Assembly: GCA_963833505.1 (NCBI GenBank) | Contig: CAWHYG010000007.1 | Span: 930,001 to 994,000, forward strand | Direction: 5' to 3' | DNA: 64,000 bases | Origin: CAWHYG01 sp963833505 | GTDB taxonomy: Bacteria > Eisenbacteria > RBG-16-71-46 > CAIMUX01 | Shown: piece by piece, positions 1 to 9,133 of the stretch | Layout of the letters: each line of letters opens with the position of its first letter | How positions within the stretch are numbered: position 1 is the stretch's first letter | The notes under the pieces: model-generated | What the model saw: only the letters and a program-made list of their open reading frames with translations | Databases searched by the model: none | Told to the model about the DNA's origin: nothing | Made by a program: the position numbers and the translations under genes

Positions 1-498
1 GGGGCAGACATCGAGCACCCCGAGGTTGATTCGCCCGACGGCGGATACGACGGATTCCCCCACATCTATAACGCCGACGACGGCTCCAAGAGCTTCTTCG
101 TGCCCAAGCTCTGCAACCACTGCGCCCATTCCCCGTGCGTCCAGGTCTGCCCGGTCGGGGCGACCTTCGTGAGCCCGGACGGCGTGGTGCTGGTGGACAG
201 GTCCTATTGCATGGGGTGTCGCTATTGCGTGCAAGCTTGTCCGTACGGATGCCGGTTCATCGATCCGCGGACGCGGACGGTGGACAAGTGCACGCTTTGC
301 TATCACCGCATCCGTCGCGGGCTCACGACGGCATGCTGCGAGGTTTGTCCCACCGGGGCGCGGCGACTAGGCGACCTCAAAGACCCTGGTGATCCCATCC
401 ACGAGTTCCTGCGCACGCACAAGGTGCAGGTCCTGAAACCCCAAATGGCCACCGGCGCCAAGGTCTATTACAACGGCCTCGACGGTTCGGTGCGGTGA
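1..498 (+). CDS. 4Fe-4S electron-transfer subunit (DmsB/PsrB/NrfC type), 5' partial
   Basis: The reading frame is open from base 1, so the N-terminus and the first cluster motif lie outside the window. Visible cysteine motifs are CNHCAHSPCVQVCP, CMGCRYCVQACP and CTLC followed about 14 residues later by CCEVCP. This is the pattern of four-cluster ferredoxin subunits of molybdopterin oxidoreductases and related respiratory complexes. Such subunits pass electrons between a catalytic subunit and an NrfD/PsrC membrane anchor, and that anchor is the next gene at 696. The partner catalytic subunit would be upstream and is not visible, so the substrate cannot be named. The gene stops at 498 and about 200 bp separate it from the NrfD gene. 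Confidence 0.9.
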   Translation, partial: GADIEHPEVDSPDGGYDGFPHIYNADDGSKSFFVPKLCNHCAHSPCVQVCPVGATFVSPDGVVLVDRSYCMGCRYCVQACPYGCRFIDPRTRTVDKCTLCYHRIRRGLTTACCEVCPTGARRLGDLKDPGDPIHEFLRTHKVQVLKPQMATGAKVYYNGLDGSVR

Positions 499-695
499 GG
501 CCCGGTGATGTGTAGCGTCGGCGAAACCAGGCGATTCGGGCTTGCGGCACCGGCTTCGACGGAACGCGAAGACACCGCCCATGACACCGTCGCCGCCAGG
601 ATTGTCACCGGAAGGCACCGCTCGAGCCTCCCCCCCGCCGTTGTCATCGCGAGATTCGCCAGGTTCCGGCTCGGAACGAACCATGAGGGGGTACC

Positions 696-1883
696 ATGGA
701 TCCGTTGCTGAAAGGCGTGCAGGGTTTCATCTACCCCAACGAGGTGGAGCTTCAGTGGAGCGTCTTGATCGTGCTCTACCCCTACATCACCGGCCTGGTG
801 GCGGGCGCGTTCATCCTGGCGTCCCTGGAACGCGTGTTCATGGTCCGGGCCGTCCGGCCCACCTACCGCCTGGCCCTCTTGACCGCTTTCGCTTTCCTTC
901 TGGTCGCTCCTCTTCCTCTTCAACTCCACCTCGGTCATCCCGAGCGCTCCTTTCAGATGTACCTGACGCCTAACGTCCACTCCGCCATGGCCATGTTCGG
1001 TTTCGTCTACCTCTGGTATCTGCTTGTCGTCCTTGTGCTGGAGATCTGGCTCGATTTCCGGCGGGACATCGTGCTTCAGGCGCGAGCGCGGACCGGCTTC
1101 GCCAGGCTGTTCTATCGCGCGCTTGCCCTTTTCTCGGACAACATCAGCGAACGCTCGCTGGCGCTGGATGACCGGATCGGACGCGTCATCACCATCATCG
1201 GGATTCCCTCCGCCTTCCTTCTCCACGGCTACGTGGGGTTCATCTTCGGATCGGTCAAGGCCAATCCCTGGTGGTCCACGCCCCTCATGCCCATCGTGTT
1301 CCTCTTCTCGGCCATGGTCTCCGGCATCGCCCTGGTCATGCTCATGTACATGGTCACCTCCCGGGCCCGGAAGAAGCCGGCCGACATGCTCTGTCTGGAC
1401 ACGATCGCCCGCTATCTCTTCTACACTTTCATCATCGACTTCAGCCTCGAGATGGTCGACCTGCTTCACCGGATCTACGAGGCGGATGAGTCGTTTCACT
1501 CGCTTGACTTCATGGTTCACACCCGCTTGTACACTTCCCACATCCTGATCCAGATCTTCCTGGGTACGCTGGTCCCCCTCGGGATGCTGGCCCTGGTCCA
1601 ACTGGTTCGCCTGACCGAGCAGGCACGGCGAAGCTTCTACGCCGTGGCCGGAGTCCTGACCCTGATCGGGATCTTCGCCATGCGCTGGAACGTGGTCATC
1701 GGAGGCCAGCTCTTTTCCAAGAGCTTCCTGGGCTATACCACCTACAAGCTGGGTTTCGCCACTCGGGAGGGACTGGTCGCCGCGGTCGCCCTCACCGTCC
1801 TTCCGTTCGTGTTGCTCTGGGTGCTGGTCAAGATCCTTCCCCCCTGGGAGGATTCGAAATCCGCGTCTCCCCTCAGGTCCTGA
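696..1883 (+). CDS. NrfD/PsrC-family integral membrane subunit
   Basis: This 395-residue protein is almost entirely hydrophobic helices, about nine to ten spans, starting with a conserved-looking stretch around PYITGLVAGAFILASLERVF. Large NrfD/PsrC proteins anchor respiratory complexes in the inner membrane and exchange electrons with the quinone pool. The start is the ATG at 696, preceded by a GAGGGGG ribosome-binding sequence. Its neighbours, a 4Fe-4S subunit upstream and a multiheme cytochrome downstream, support one respiratory complex. Whether it oxidises quinol or reduces quinone cannot be told from sequence. Confidence 0.85.
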   Translation: MDPLLKGVQGFIYPNEVELQWSVLIVLYPYITGLVAGAFILASLERVFMVRAVRPTYRLALLTAFAFLLVAPLPLQLHLGHPERSFQMYLTPNVHSAMAMFGFVYLWYLLVVLVLEIWLDFRRDIVLQARARTGFARLFYRALALFSDNISERSLALDDRIGRVITIIGIPSAFLLHGYVGFIFGSVKANPWWSTPLMPIVFLFSAMVSGIALVMLMYMVTSRARKKPADMLCLDTIARYLFYTFIIDFSLEMVDLLHRIYEADESFHSLDFMVHTRLYTSHILIQIFLGTLVPLGMLALVQLVRLTEQARRSFYAVAGVLTLIGIFAMRWNVVIGGQLFSKSFLGYTTYKLGFATREGLVAAVALTVLPFVLLWVLVKILPPWEDSKSASPLRS

Positions 1884-1982
1884 CCGGAGCGCGGGAAACC
1901 GGACGCGAGAGCGGTTTCATCACCGCGGAGGTTCCCGCGGCGATGCCGCCGCTGTCGGGATCGAGGGAAAGCGAGGACGGCC

Positions 1983-3111
1983 ATGCGCGCACCATTCTCC
2001 CTGCTGGTTCTGGTTTTCCTGGGCCCAGCCGCAGGGGCGGCCGATCTGCCGGGCGGGTTGTTGAACAACAGCCACACCTGCGGCGTCTGCCACCTGGACA
2101 TCTACCGGATGTGGAGCGCCTCGGCGCACGCCCGGTCGCTGGGTGATCCGGTTTTTCTGGATGCGCTGGAGGAGGCCGTGAGCACGCAGGGATCCAGGAT
2201 GAGCGTGATCTGCCTTCGTTGCCATTCGCCGCTCGCGGTGGAGGAGAAAGACGAGACGCGCCTGGCTAGCCAGAGGTCCTGGGACGGTGTCGGATGCGAT
2301 GTCTGCCACAGCGTGGCGGCGGTGGACACGAGCGAAGTCAATCCCCGGTTGATCTTCGACCGAAGCGGCGCCAAACACGGGCCGATCCGCGACGCTGAGT
2401 CCAGCGCCCACCGGATCGTCTATTCCGAACTCCACCGCACGTCTTTGCTCTGCGCGGCATGTCACGAGTTCACCAACGAGGACAAGACTCCGATCCTGAC
2501 CACGGTCTCCGAGTGGCGGACCAGTCCAGCGCGTGCCGAAGGAAAAGGCTGTCCCGACTGCCACATGTGGCGGACCGGGGCGAAGGTCGTCGATCCCCGG
2601 GTTTCGCGAGCGGCGGACGCCTCGGTCAACCTGCACGAGATGCCCGGGGGGCACTCCCTCGAGCAGCTCAATCGCGCGGTCCGGGCCTCGTTCCAGGCGG
2701 AACGGCGCGGGGGACTCGTTGGCGGTAACGGTGCAGCTCACCAACCGTGGGGCGGGACATGCCGTCCCCACCGGCATGCCGGGGCGCCGGTTGATTCTTG
2801 CGCTGACGATCCGGACCGACGGGGGACAGACCTACGAGGGGCGCCGCATCTACACCAAGACGTTCGCCGGCGCCGACGGCAAGCCGATTGAACAGGAGGG
2901 CCGTTGCTTCGCGCCGGGCGTCCGGCTTCTCTCCGATACCCGCCTGCGGGCCGGAGAAACCAGGACGGAGACGTTCGCCTTTCCGGTCGCGCCCGCGGCG
3001 GCCGGAACCATCAGCATGAAGGTGCAGTATGAGCACGCTCCGACGTCCTCGCCGGAGAACAGGGAATACCTCACGGTGCTCTCGGAGGAGCGGAGCTTCG
3101 CGCCGCGTTGA
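1983..3111 (+). CDS. Periplasmic pentaheme cytochrome c, interrupted by a frameshift
   Basis: The N-terminus is a clear signal peptide (MRAPFSLLVLVFLGPAAGAA). Five CxxCH heme-binding motifs follow in the first frame: CGVCH, CLRCH, CDVCH, CAACH and CPDCH. After about residue 240 the homologous-looking sequence leaves this frame and continues in the +1 frame (VTVQLTNRGAGHAVPTG and on to the stop at 3111). The break lies near 2700-2715, in or next to a run of five G at about 2708-2712. All heme motifs lie before the break; what is displaced is a beta-rich C-terminal domain. The break could be a homopolymer sequencing error or a true mutation. The protein probably passes electrons to or from the NrfD complex encoded just upstream. 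Confidence 0.75.
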
Positions 3112-3444
3112 CGAGACGGTTCGCGGACCGCGGACGCAGAAGACCGCTTCCCCGGTCGTCGATGACTACCGGGCGCGCTGACAAAACGGCCGGGCCACCT
3201 ACGGGTTCAGCGTCGTCGTCTACCCGATCCCCGTGGAATCTCGGAGGCAGCAAGCCCTGCGGCGAGGGAGTGCCGGAACCCACGGTCCTTCTTGCACATG
3301 AGAGACTCTAATCTTTGAGATTGCCTCAACTGGCGTGTTGGGCTATCATTTCCACGTTATTTCACCGGTTGGACGGCGAGCGAGAATTCGTCGCAGGTCA
3401 CTCCCCCATTCCAGCCGACGAACCCCGGGCGGAGGCGCACTGTC
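3112..3444 (+). other. Intergenic region, 333 bp
   Basis: No complete gene is seen. One frame, interrupted by a TGA, reads NGRATYGFSVVVYPIPVESR at about 3183-3243. It looks protein-like but was not recognised. The right end holds the promoter candidate for the sigma-like gene and a small AATCT-ttg-AGATT inverted repeat at about 3310-3322. Confidence 0.4.
3321..3349 (+). promoter_or_regulatory. Candidate sigma-70 promoter of the sigma/anti-sigma/CHAT operon
   Basis: TTGCCT at 3321-3326 and TATCAT at 3344-3349 are separated by exactly 17 bp. They match the -35 consensus at 4 of 6 and the -10 at 5 of 6 positions. The site lies about 95 bp upstream of the TTG start at 3445. An inverted repeat AATCT-ttg-AGATT touches the -35 box and could be an operator. 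Confidence 0.45.
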
Positions 3445-4209
3445 TTGTCCCAGAAGCCCAAGTACGAGCCCCTGTGGCCGTTGCGACTCCAGCAACTCAG
3501 CCAGGAGTTGCGATCCGAAAGACCCTCCCAGGCCCGGGATCGAACCCGTGCCGAGACCTGGGCCATCCTGAACTTCGCGCTCCTGCGGTACCTGAATTCC
3601 CAGATGCACCATTACCGGCGGCTCTCACAGGAGGACATCGAGGATCTTGCCTCAGAAAAGTCGTTAGATCTTGTCTCCAATCTCGAATCCGGAAGGTGGG
3701 AGGTTGCGGGCCGGACCGGACCGGAGATCGCCGCCTATCTCGCGGCCACGGCCCGCAACGGGATCGTCGACCTGCTTCGAAGCCCCGATTGCCGCCGTCG
3801 TGTGGAGGGAACAGCCATGAGCGAGGGACGGGAGATTGGAAACGAAAACCCGCTCCCCCCTCACGCGCCGGATTCGCCGGTGGAGCGACGGGCTTTCATC
3901 GAAGCTCTGAGGGACTGTGCCGACCGGTTGCAGCCGCGAAGTCGCCGCATCTGGTTCTTCCGCGTCTTTTATGACATGGCGACCAAGGAGATCGCGGCTC
4001 ACCCCGAGATCGGGCTCAATCCGGCGCACGTGGACGTGGTTCTTTCCAACGTCCGATCCGCCATTCGCGAGTGCATGGAGAACAAGGAGCAGAGATTGAG
4101 GGATCTCCCCCCGGGATCCTTCTTCGAGATCTGGAAGAGTTTTCACGGGATCAAGCTGGAGGAGCTCGGGCGTGATGAACGAGCCATGGATGCCCCAACC
4201 CGGATCTGA
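3445..4209 (+). CDS. Sigma-70-family (ECF-like) factor
   Basis: The product has 254 residues. A region-2-like segment (AYLAATARNGIVDLLRS) is followed by a linker. A region-4-like segment comes next (LQPRSRRIWFFRVFYDMATK, then a second helix with NPAHVDVVLSNVRSAIRE), which would contact the -35 element. The start is a TTG at 3445 with GGAGG at 3431-3435, a good spacing. The gene overlaps the anti-sigma gene by 38 bp, so translation is probably coupled. It is likely to direct transcription of its own operon or of a stress regulon. The family is divergent from housekeeping ECF factors, so the call rests on the two helical regions plus the zinc-finger partner. Confidence 0.72.
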   Translation: MSQKPKYEPLWPLRLQQLSQELRSERPSQARDRTRAETWAILNFALLRYLNSQMHHYRRLSQEDIEDLASEKSLDLVSNLESGRWEVAGRTGPEIAAYLAATARNGIVDLLRSPDCRRRVEGTAMSEGREIGNENPLPPHAPDSPVERRAFIEALRDCADRLQPRSRRIWFFRVFYDMATKEIAAHPEIGLNPAHVDVVLSNVRSAIRECMENKEQRLRDLPPGSFFEIWKSFHGIKLEELGRDERAMDAPTRI

Positions 4210-5062
4210 GATCCCCGGTCCCCACCTGGACGAAGACCTGGTGGCGGATCTCCTGCTGGATCTGCCGGCGGATCCGGAGTGGAACGAAGCCGTCCGGCAC
4301 CTTTCCGCCTGCCCGCAATGCCAGGACCTCCTCCAGCGCCGCGGAGCGGTCTGGGAGCGACTTCGATCCTCCCGGGGATCGGCGGCGGCGCTGGCGGGAG
4401 CCGCGGCGGTGTTCGAGAAGTTTGCGGACCGGCAGTTGGAGCCGAGAAGGGCGGCACCAGAGAGTGCAGGAGTGCCGGCGGAGAGCGGTTCAGGGTGGGG
4501 GAGGTGGCGCGAGGCAGGGCGAAGACTCGCGCTCGCGCTGCGTCGTCCCCGGACCGCCTGGGCTCTCGGAACGGTGGCACTGGGCGCGGCCGGCGTCTTG
4601 CTTCTGTCTACGAGTCATAGGACGTCCGTTCGCTTTCCCGCCGATGTCGAGTGGCTTCCCTCGGCCTCCGAAACCCTGGCGCTTCGCGACGACGCCGACC
4701 GGACACGGGGCACGGAGCTCAAAGCCGCCTTGAGCGCCTATGACCGCCGGGATCTCACCGCCGCCATCCGGGGTCTTTCCGCCGCGGAGACCTCCGGCTC
4801 GATGAACAACCTGCGCCTCGTCTTTCTCGGTAGCGCCCTGGCCCGGGCGGGAGATTTCTCGAAGGCGGTGCAGGTCCTGGAGTCCGTTCCGCTCTCCACC
4901 CTCCCGGATCCGTGGTACACAGAGAGCTATTGGACGCTCCTGGTCGCCCTGCACCGCTCCGGCAACCGCACGGCCGCGGATTCCCTGCTTCATGCCCTGG
5001 CGGATCAGCCGGGCGAAGTCGGTGGCCGGGCCCGGCGCCTCCTGGGCCGCTCGGAACCATGA
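4172..5062 (+). CDS. Zinc-finger anti-sigma-like membrane protein with TPR-like C-terminus
   Basis: The product has 296 residues. The N-terminal part carries an HxxxCxxC motif (HLSACPQC, about residues 43-50), the signature of zf-HC2 anti-sigma factors that hold a sigma factor at the membrane. One membrane span follows at about 127-147 (WALGTVALGAAGVLLL), then an extracytoplasmic region of about 140 residues rich in TPR-like helix pairs (SAYDRRDLTAAIRGLS, LGSALARAGDFSKAVQVLES). The start is GTG 4172 or ATG 4175. It lies inside the end of the sigma gene and next to the TPR-CHAT gene, and its own C-terminal repeats resemble those of that protein. This suggests a direct TPR-TPR contact, which is an inference. 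Confidence 0.7.
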   Translation: MMNEPWMPQPGSEIPGPHLDEDLVADLLLDLPADPEWNEAVRHLSACPQCQDLLQRRGAVWERLRSSRGSAAALAGAAAVFEKFADRQLEPRRAAPESAGVPAESGSGWGRWREAGRRLALALRRPRTAWALGTVALGAAGVLLLSTSHRTSVRFPADVEWLPSASETLALRDDADRTRGTELKAALSAYDRRDLTAAIRGLSAAETSGSMNNLRLVFLGSALARAGDFSKAVQVLESVPLSTLPDPWYTESYWTLLVALHRSGNRTAADSLLHALADQPGEVGGRARRLLGRSEP

Positions 5063-5072
5063 GCGCGCTCGC

Positions 5073-7373
5073 ATGACCGCCGGCCTGCGGCGCCGGCTCT
5101 ATCTCTGCGCCGGCGTGGGAGCGCTCTTCATCATCGCCGGGGGAACGCACCTCGTGCCCAACGCGGCCTCCCGACTGACCGGATCCCCCGCGGATCCGCT
5201 CCTGGAACGGGTCCGGCAACTGCGGTCCGAAGGTCGATACGGGGAGGCTCTGCTCGCGGCCCGGGAATCGGCGAGCACTTTGGAGAGGACCGCCCACGCT
5301 TCGCCGTGGCGACGCGCCGATGCCGGCCGGCTGGTGGCCACCCTGACCCGCATCACCGGACTGCCCGACTCCGCCCGGAGTGCGTTGTCCCGGGCCGACC
5401 GCGCCGACGCCACCATCGAGAACCTCAGGGTCCAGGGCCTTTACCGTGACGCCGCGACCCTGGCCCGCGATCAGCTCGCGGTCCGGACCAGGATTCTCGG
5501 AGAGGAGTCGCCGGAGGTTGCCCGGTCCCGGGCCACCCTCGGGGACATCCAACTTCTGCAAGGGGATTTCCTCGAGGCCCGGGCTTTGCAGGAACGCGCT
5601 CTGGAGTTGCGGCGGAAGGTCCTGGGGGAAAAACACCCCGATGTGGCGCAAAGCCTGGAAGCGCTCGGACTGGCCGAGCAGGACTTGAACTACCGGGACG
5701 AGGCGCGGTCCTGCTTTCGGCAGTCCCTCGATCTGCGCCGCGAGCTTTTTGGCGAACGGAATCGCTGGGTCGCGGCGAGCCTCGGCCGCCAGGCCGACCT
5801 CCTGCGGGGCGACGGACGGGGGGACGACGCGGTTGCGCTCTTCCGCCAGGCGCTCGAGATGATGCGGTCGACCCGGGGACCCGAGTCTCCGGAGACGGCC
5901 GACCTGCTCTGCAACCTGGGACTGGCCTTCTACTGGAAGGGCGACTACCGCGGCGCCGCGCCCTACCTGCGCCGAGCGGTGGAGTTGGGGCATCGTCTGC
6001 CCGGCGTGAGCCGGGAGACGCTGGCTCTGAGTTCGAGCCTCTACGGACTGGTCCTCTGGGCCGAGCGCCGATATGAGGAAGCGGAAGCGATTCAAGCGGA
6101 AAGCGCCCGGCTTTATGAGCTTCTGCGCGCCCAGGGAAAACCGGGATACGATCCGAGCCACCCCCTTGTCATTCACTCGCAGCTCGCCCTGACCCAGCTC
6201 GAGCGAGGAGAGCAGGACGCAGCCTGGGCTTCCCTCGAGCGGTCGCTGGGCCGTTCGCTTCTCGACGGCCTCGAGCCTCCCGACAGCCTGGTGGACGCCC
6301 GAGGCGTTCCCGGCACTCCGGACGATGACCGGTTCTGCTCTCTGGCGCTGGTTCAATCGCATCTCCCGGACAACTGTGCCCTCGTCGGATGGCTCATGGC
6401 CCAGCATGGAGGGCAGACGCACGTGGACTATCCCATCTGGGGATATGTCATCCGATCTCAAGGTCCGGTGCACTGGGTTCGGATCGGTCCCCCTACGGGA
6501 TCAAGCCGCAAGTCCGGGACCTCCGCGGTGTTCGAGCTGGGGTGGGAGTTGTGGGGCCAGGCCGGCTGGCCCACGCGCTTGCCGCTCTCGCCGGGATTGA
6601 CCCGAAGCGCGCAGGAGGTGTATCGGGAGCTCGTGCTTCCACTGCAGCCGTACCTCCGCGACGTCGGGCGGTTGGTCGTCGTCCAGGCGTTCATCCCCAC
6701 TCCCGTGGAACTCCTGATCGATCCGGCGGGGACGTACTTGGGAGAACGGTACGAGGTCTCCTACACCACTTCGGCCACGCTCTACGTCTGGATGCGGGAG
6801 CACGCGCGCCCGCCCAAGGATCCGCGGAGCTGGCGGGTCCTGGCCGTGGGCGGGGCGGTTTCGACCGGGGCGGGCAACGGCTATGACCCGCTTCCGGGAT
6901 CGCGCGCGGAGGTCGGTCGCCTGTCCGCGATCTTTCCCCGCACCAGCGTTCTTCTCGGGGAAGCCGCCTCGAAGGAGAGCCTCGCGCGCCTGGCGGAATC
7001 GCGCCGTCTGGGCGACTTCGACCTGATCCATCTCGCGGTGCACGCGCACGTCAACCACTATGCCACGGAGTCAGCGATCATCCTCAGCGGGCTGACGGGT
7101 TCGGGGACGTCAGACAGCGCCACCACAGGCAAAGGCCACCCCCCGCATCAAGCGGAGGGTGGCCTCGATGCCTACCTGACAATGTCGTTCCGGATCACCT
7201 CAGGAGCACCGCCTGCCGCGCCTCCCGGATTCCATTGGCGGTCAGCTGATACAGGTACATCCCGTCCGGAGCGGATCGGCCGCGGTCGTCCTTGCCGTCC
7301 CAGACCACCTGGTTGTGGCCCCCCTGGACGGCCGAGTCGAGCAGCGTGCGCACGAGCTGCCCGCCGGCGTTGA
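5073..7373 (+). CDS. TPR-CHAT (caspase-like) protein, C-terminally truncated
   Basis: The ATG at 5073 is preferred over upstream in-frame starts because a basic N-terminus and a membrane span (RRRLYLCAGVGALFIIAGG) follow at once. Residues about 60-400 are TPR repeats, several of the LGEKHPDVAQSLEALG kind. A CHAT-type domain begins near residue 585 (WRVLAVGG) and reaches the histidine region (IHLAVHAHV, H653 and H657) and SAIILSG at about residue 673. The natural domain should continue for about 100 residues with a catalytic cysteine in an LSAC-like motif. Instead the frame runs into a terminator hairpin (7133-7165) and antisense over the end of the next gene. No cysteine motif is present, so proteolytic activity is unlikely. 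The gene follows the sigma and anti-sigma genes in the same direction. Confidence 0.75.
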   Translation: MTAGLRRRLYLCAGVGALFIIAGGTHLVPNAASRLTGSPADPLLERVRQLRSEGRYGEALLAARESASTLERTAHASPWRRADAGRLVATLTRITGLPDSARSALSRADRADATIENLRVQGLYRDAATLARDQLAVRTRILGEESPEVARSRATLGDIQLLQGDFLEARALQERALELRRKVLGEKHPDVAQSLEALGLAEQDLNYRDEARSCFRQSLDLRRELFGERNRWVAASLGRQADLLRGDGRGDDAVALFRQALEMMRSTRGPESPETADLLCNLGLAFYWKGDYRGAAPYLRRAVELGHRLPGVSRETLALSSSLYGLVLWAERRYEEAEAIQAESARLYELLRAQGKPGYDPSHPLVIHSQLALTQLERGEQDAAWASLERSLGRSLLDGLEPPDSLVDARGVPGTPDDDRFCSLALVQSHLPDNCALVGWLMAQHGGQTHVDYPIWGYVIRSQGPVHWVRIGPPTGSSRKSGTSAVFELGWELWGQAGWPTRLPLSPGLTRSAQEVYRELVLPLQPYLRDVGRLVVVQAFIPTPVELLIDPAGTYLGERYEVSYTTSATLYVWMREHARPPKDPRSWRVLAVGGAVSTGAGNGYDPLPGSRAEVGRLSAIFPRTSVLLGEAASKESLARLAESRRLGDFDLIHLAVHAHVNHYATESAIILSGLTGSGTSDSATTGKGHPPHQAEGGLDAYLTMSFRITSGAPPAAPPGFHWRSADTGTSRPERIGRGRPCRPRPPGCGPPGRPSRAACARAARRR
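7133..7165 (-). terminator. Hairpin terminator of the secreted Asp-box gene
   Basis: AGGCCACCC...CGC pairs with GCG...GGGTGGCCT around a short ATCAA loop. Read on the minus strand the hairpin is followed by TTTGCC. It lies 30 bp beyond the stop of the minus-strand gene at 7195 and inside the out-of-homology tail of the CHAT reading frame. Confidence 0.6.
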
Positions 7374-8973
7374 AGATCAGGACACTCGCGCGTCCGCCCG
7401 CCTGCGGCATCTCGAACTGGATCTGCGTCGAGCCGCGGAACGGGTTCGGAGAGTTGCTCATGGCGGGAGTCAGGACATTGTGCGCCTCGGGCGCGGAAGC
7501 CAGGCCCTCGCACTCGTCCGGGATCCCGTTGTGGTTGTTGTCCTGGCTCGTGCCGTTGGCGATGTCGAGCGAGTCGGGAACGCCGTTGCCGTTGCAGTCA
7601 TAGTCCCCGATCCGGGTGAAGTAGACGTCCTGTTCGTTGTTGAAGGTCGCGGCCCAGGCCAGGCTGGCTCCGACCCGATCCGAGAGCATGCAGTAGTAGT
7701 CGCCGATCTTGTCCTGATTCGGCCAGCCCACCCAGCTGTCCCACACCGGGCTGAGCTGCTGGTTGGTCGACCAGGTGGTGCCGCCGTTGGTCGAGTAGGA
7801 GTAGAAGAGCGCGCTCTTGTTCTGCAGGCCGGTGTTGCGGGTGTCGTTCCAGACGATGTCGATGCGCCCGTTGGGAGCGACCGACATGGTGCCGAACCAC
7901 TGCCAGGAGGTCTGGTCCGGATCGTCGTTGACCCGCACCGGAGCGCTCCAGGTGTTGCCGCCGTCCGTGCTGCGGATGAAGTGGATGTCCAGCGGGTCGC
8001 TGCCGGTGGTCGGCTGCACCGATCCTGCCACATAGATCCACCCGTTGGTGGGATCGACCGCAATCCAGGGCTGTCCGAGAAGACCGTCCGGATTGGGGCC
8101 GCCGAAGCCGTCGAGGTAGCCGCCCAGGTCCACCTGCTTGGTCGTGAAGGTGGGCGTCTGGCTCGGGTCCTTCGCATTGGTCGACTTCGCCACCACGTAA
8201 TAGCCCGAAGGATCGATCCCGAAGATGTAGAGTGTTCCGTCCGCCGCCACCGCCATCGTGCCCCACTGCGGCTGGTCGGGGATCAGATCCTGCGTGCCGA
8301 ACGAGTTCCCGCCGTTGGTCGAGCGGGTGAAGTCCTCAGGATCCGCCGTCCAGAAACTGTAGAGGTTTCCGTGGCCGATTCCCGACGTCAGGTCGCAGGT
8401 CATCCACTGCTTGTCTCCGCCCCAGGCCGGGACCGGGTTTCCCCAGGTGACGCCGTCGTCGGTCGACGTGAAGACGTCGGTCGTGAAGTCTTCCTTGAGG
8501 CTGTTCCAGTAGATGTTTCCCTTCGTGTCATAGCTCAGGACCGGGTCGCTGCGAAATATGCCCGGAGTGAGCACGCCCGGAAACGTCCAGGTGCGGCCCT
8601 CATTCGTCGTATAGCCCCAACCAGCCTGGCGGAAATTCGAGGTGACTGTGTTGAACTGGCGCCAGGAGATCACCATGTGCAACGGCGAGGTCGGATCGAT
8701 GGCGATCGTCGGCTCGTTCGCGGCGTCTCCCGGAATGTTGACCCCGCCCGGGCCCGTGTTGACCTGGATGCTCTTGGTATGACCGTAAAGCACCGCCGGA
8801 CTCGGCGGCGATCCGGGGACAGCCTGCGCCGGCACGCCGGGCGGGTTGTCCAGATGCTCCAGGATCCGAGGCTTGATGGGCCCGGCGTGGGAGTCGTCCG
8901 CGCGGGCGACGAGGGGCTGGAAGGCCAGACTGAGCCCCGCAAACAGGGCAAGAACAATAGCAAATTTGGGCAT
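7195..8973 (-). CDS. Secreted Asp-box (BNR/sialidase-like) repeat protein with FlgD-type C-terminal domain
   Basis: The ATG at 8973 has GGAGG upstream and is followed by a signal peptide (MPKFAIVLALFAGLSLAFQP). The 592-residue product has at least five Asp-box motifs (TNEGRTWT, STDDGVTWG, STNGGNSFG, STDGGNTWS, STNGGTTWS), the mark of beta-propellers of the sialidase/exo-alpha-sialidase fold. A calcium-binding thrombospondin-3-like stretch follows (DCNGNGVPDSLDI, DNNHNGIPDECEG). The end is a FlgD/T9SS-like domain (SNSPNPFRGSTQIQFEMP, WDGKDDRGRSAPDGMYLYQL). It is probably exported and surface-attached or released. Asp boxes alone do not prove glycosidase activity. Confidence 0.8.
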   Translation of the reverse strand: MPKFAIVLALFAGLSLAFQPLVARADDSHAGPIKPRILEHLDNPPGVPAQAVPGSPPSPAVLYGHTKSIQVNTGPGGVNIPGDAANEPTIAIDPTSPLHMVISWRQFNTVTSNFRQAGWGYTTNEGRTWTFPGVLTPGIFRSDPVLSYDTKGNIYWNSLKEDFTTDVFTSTDDGVTWGNPVPAWGGDKQWMTCDLTSGIGHGNLYSFWTADPEDFTRSTNGGNSFGTQDLIPDQPQWGTMAVAADGTLYIFGIDPSGYYVVAKSTNAKDPSQTPTFTTKQVDLGGYLDGFGGPNPDGLLGQPWIAVDPTNGWIYVAGSVQPTTGSDPLDIHFIRSTDGGNTWSAPVRVNDDPDQTSWQWFGTMSVAPNGRIDIVWNDTRNTGLQNKSALFYSYSTNGGTTWSTNQQLSPVWDSWVGWPNQDKIGDYYCMLSDRVGASLAWAATFNNEQDVYFTRIGDYDCNGNGVPDSLDIANGTSQDNNHNGIPDECEGLASAPEAHNVLTPAMSNSPNPFRGSTQIQFEMPQAGGRASVLIFNAGGQLVRTLLDSAVQGGHNQVVWDGKDDRGRSAPDGMYLYQLTANGIREARQAVLLR

Positions 8974-9133
8974 GAGGCGCCTCCGGGTGTTTTGGTGGCA
9001 GGTGCGTACTGAGTGTAAGTGTACCACATGCGCCCGGCCGGAGGTGAGCGCCGTTCGAGGGACAGCGGACCGCGGGACCACGGAACCCGCGCTGAAACAG
9101 CCCGTCGCGGCTTTTCCGGCTACGGGCCAGGAG

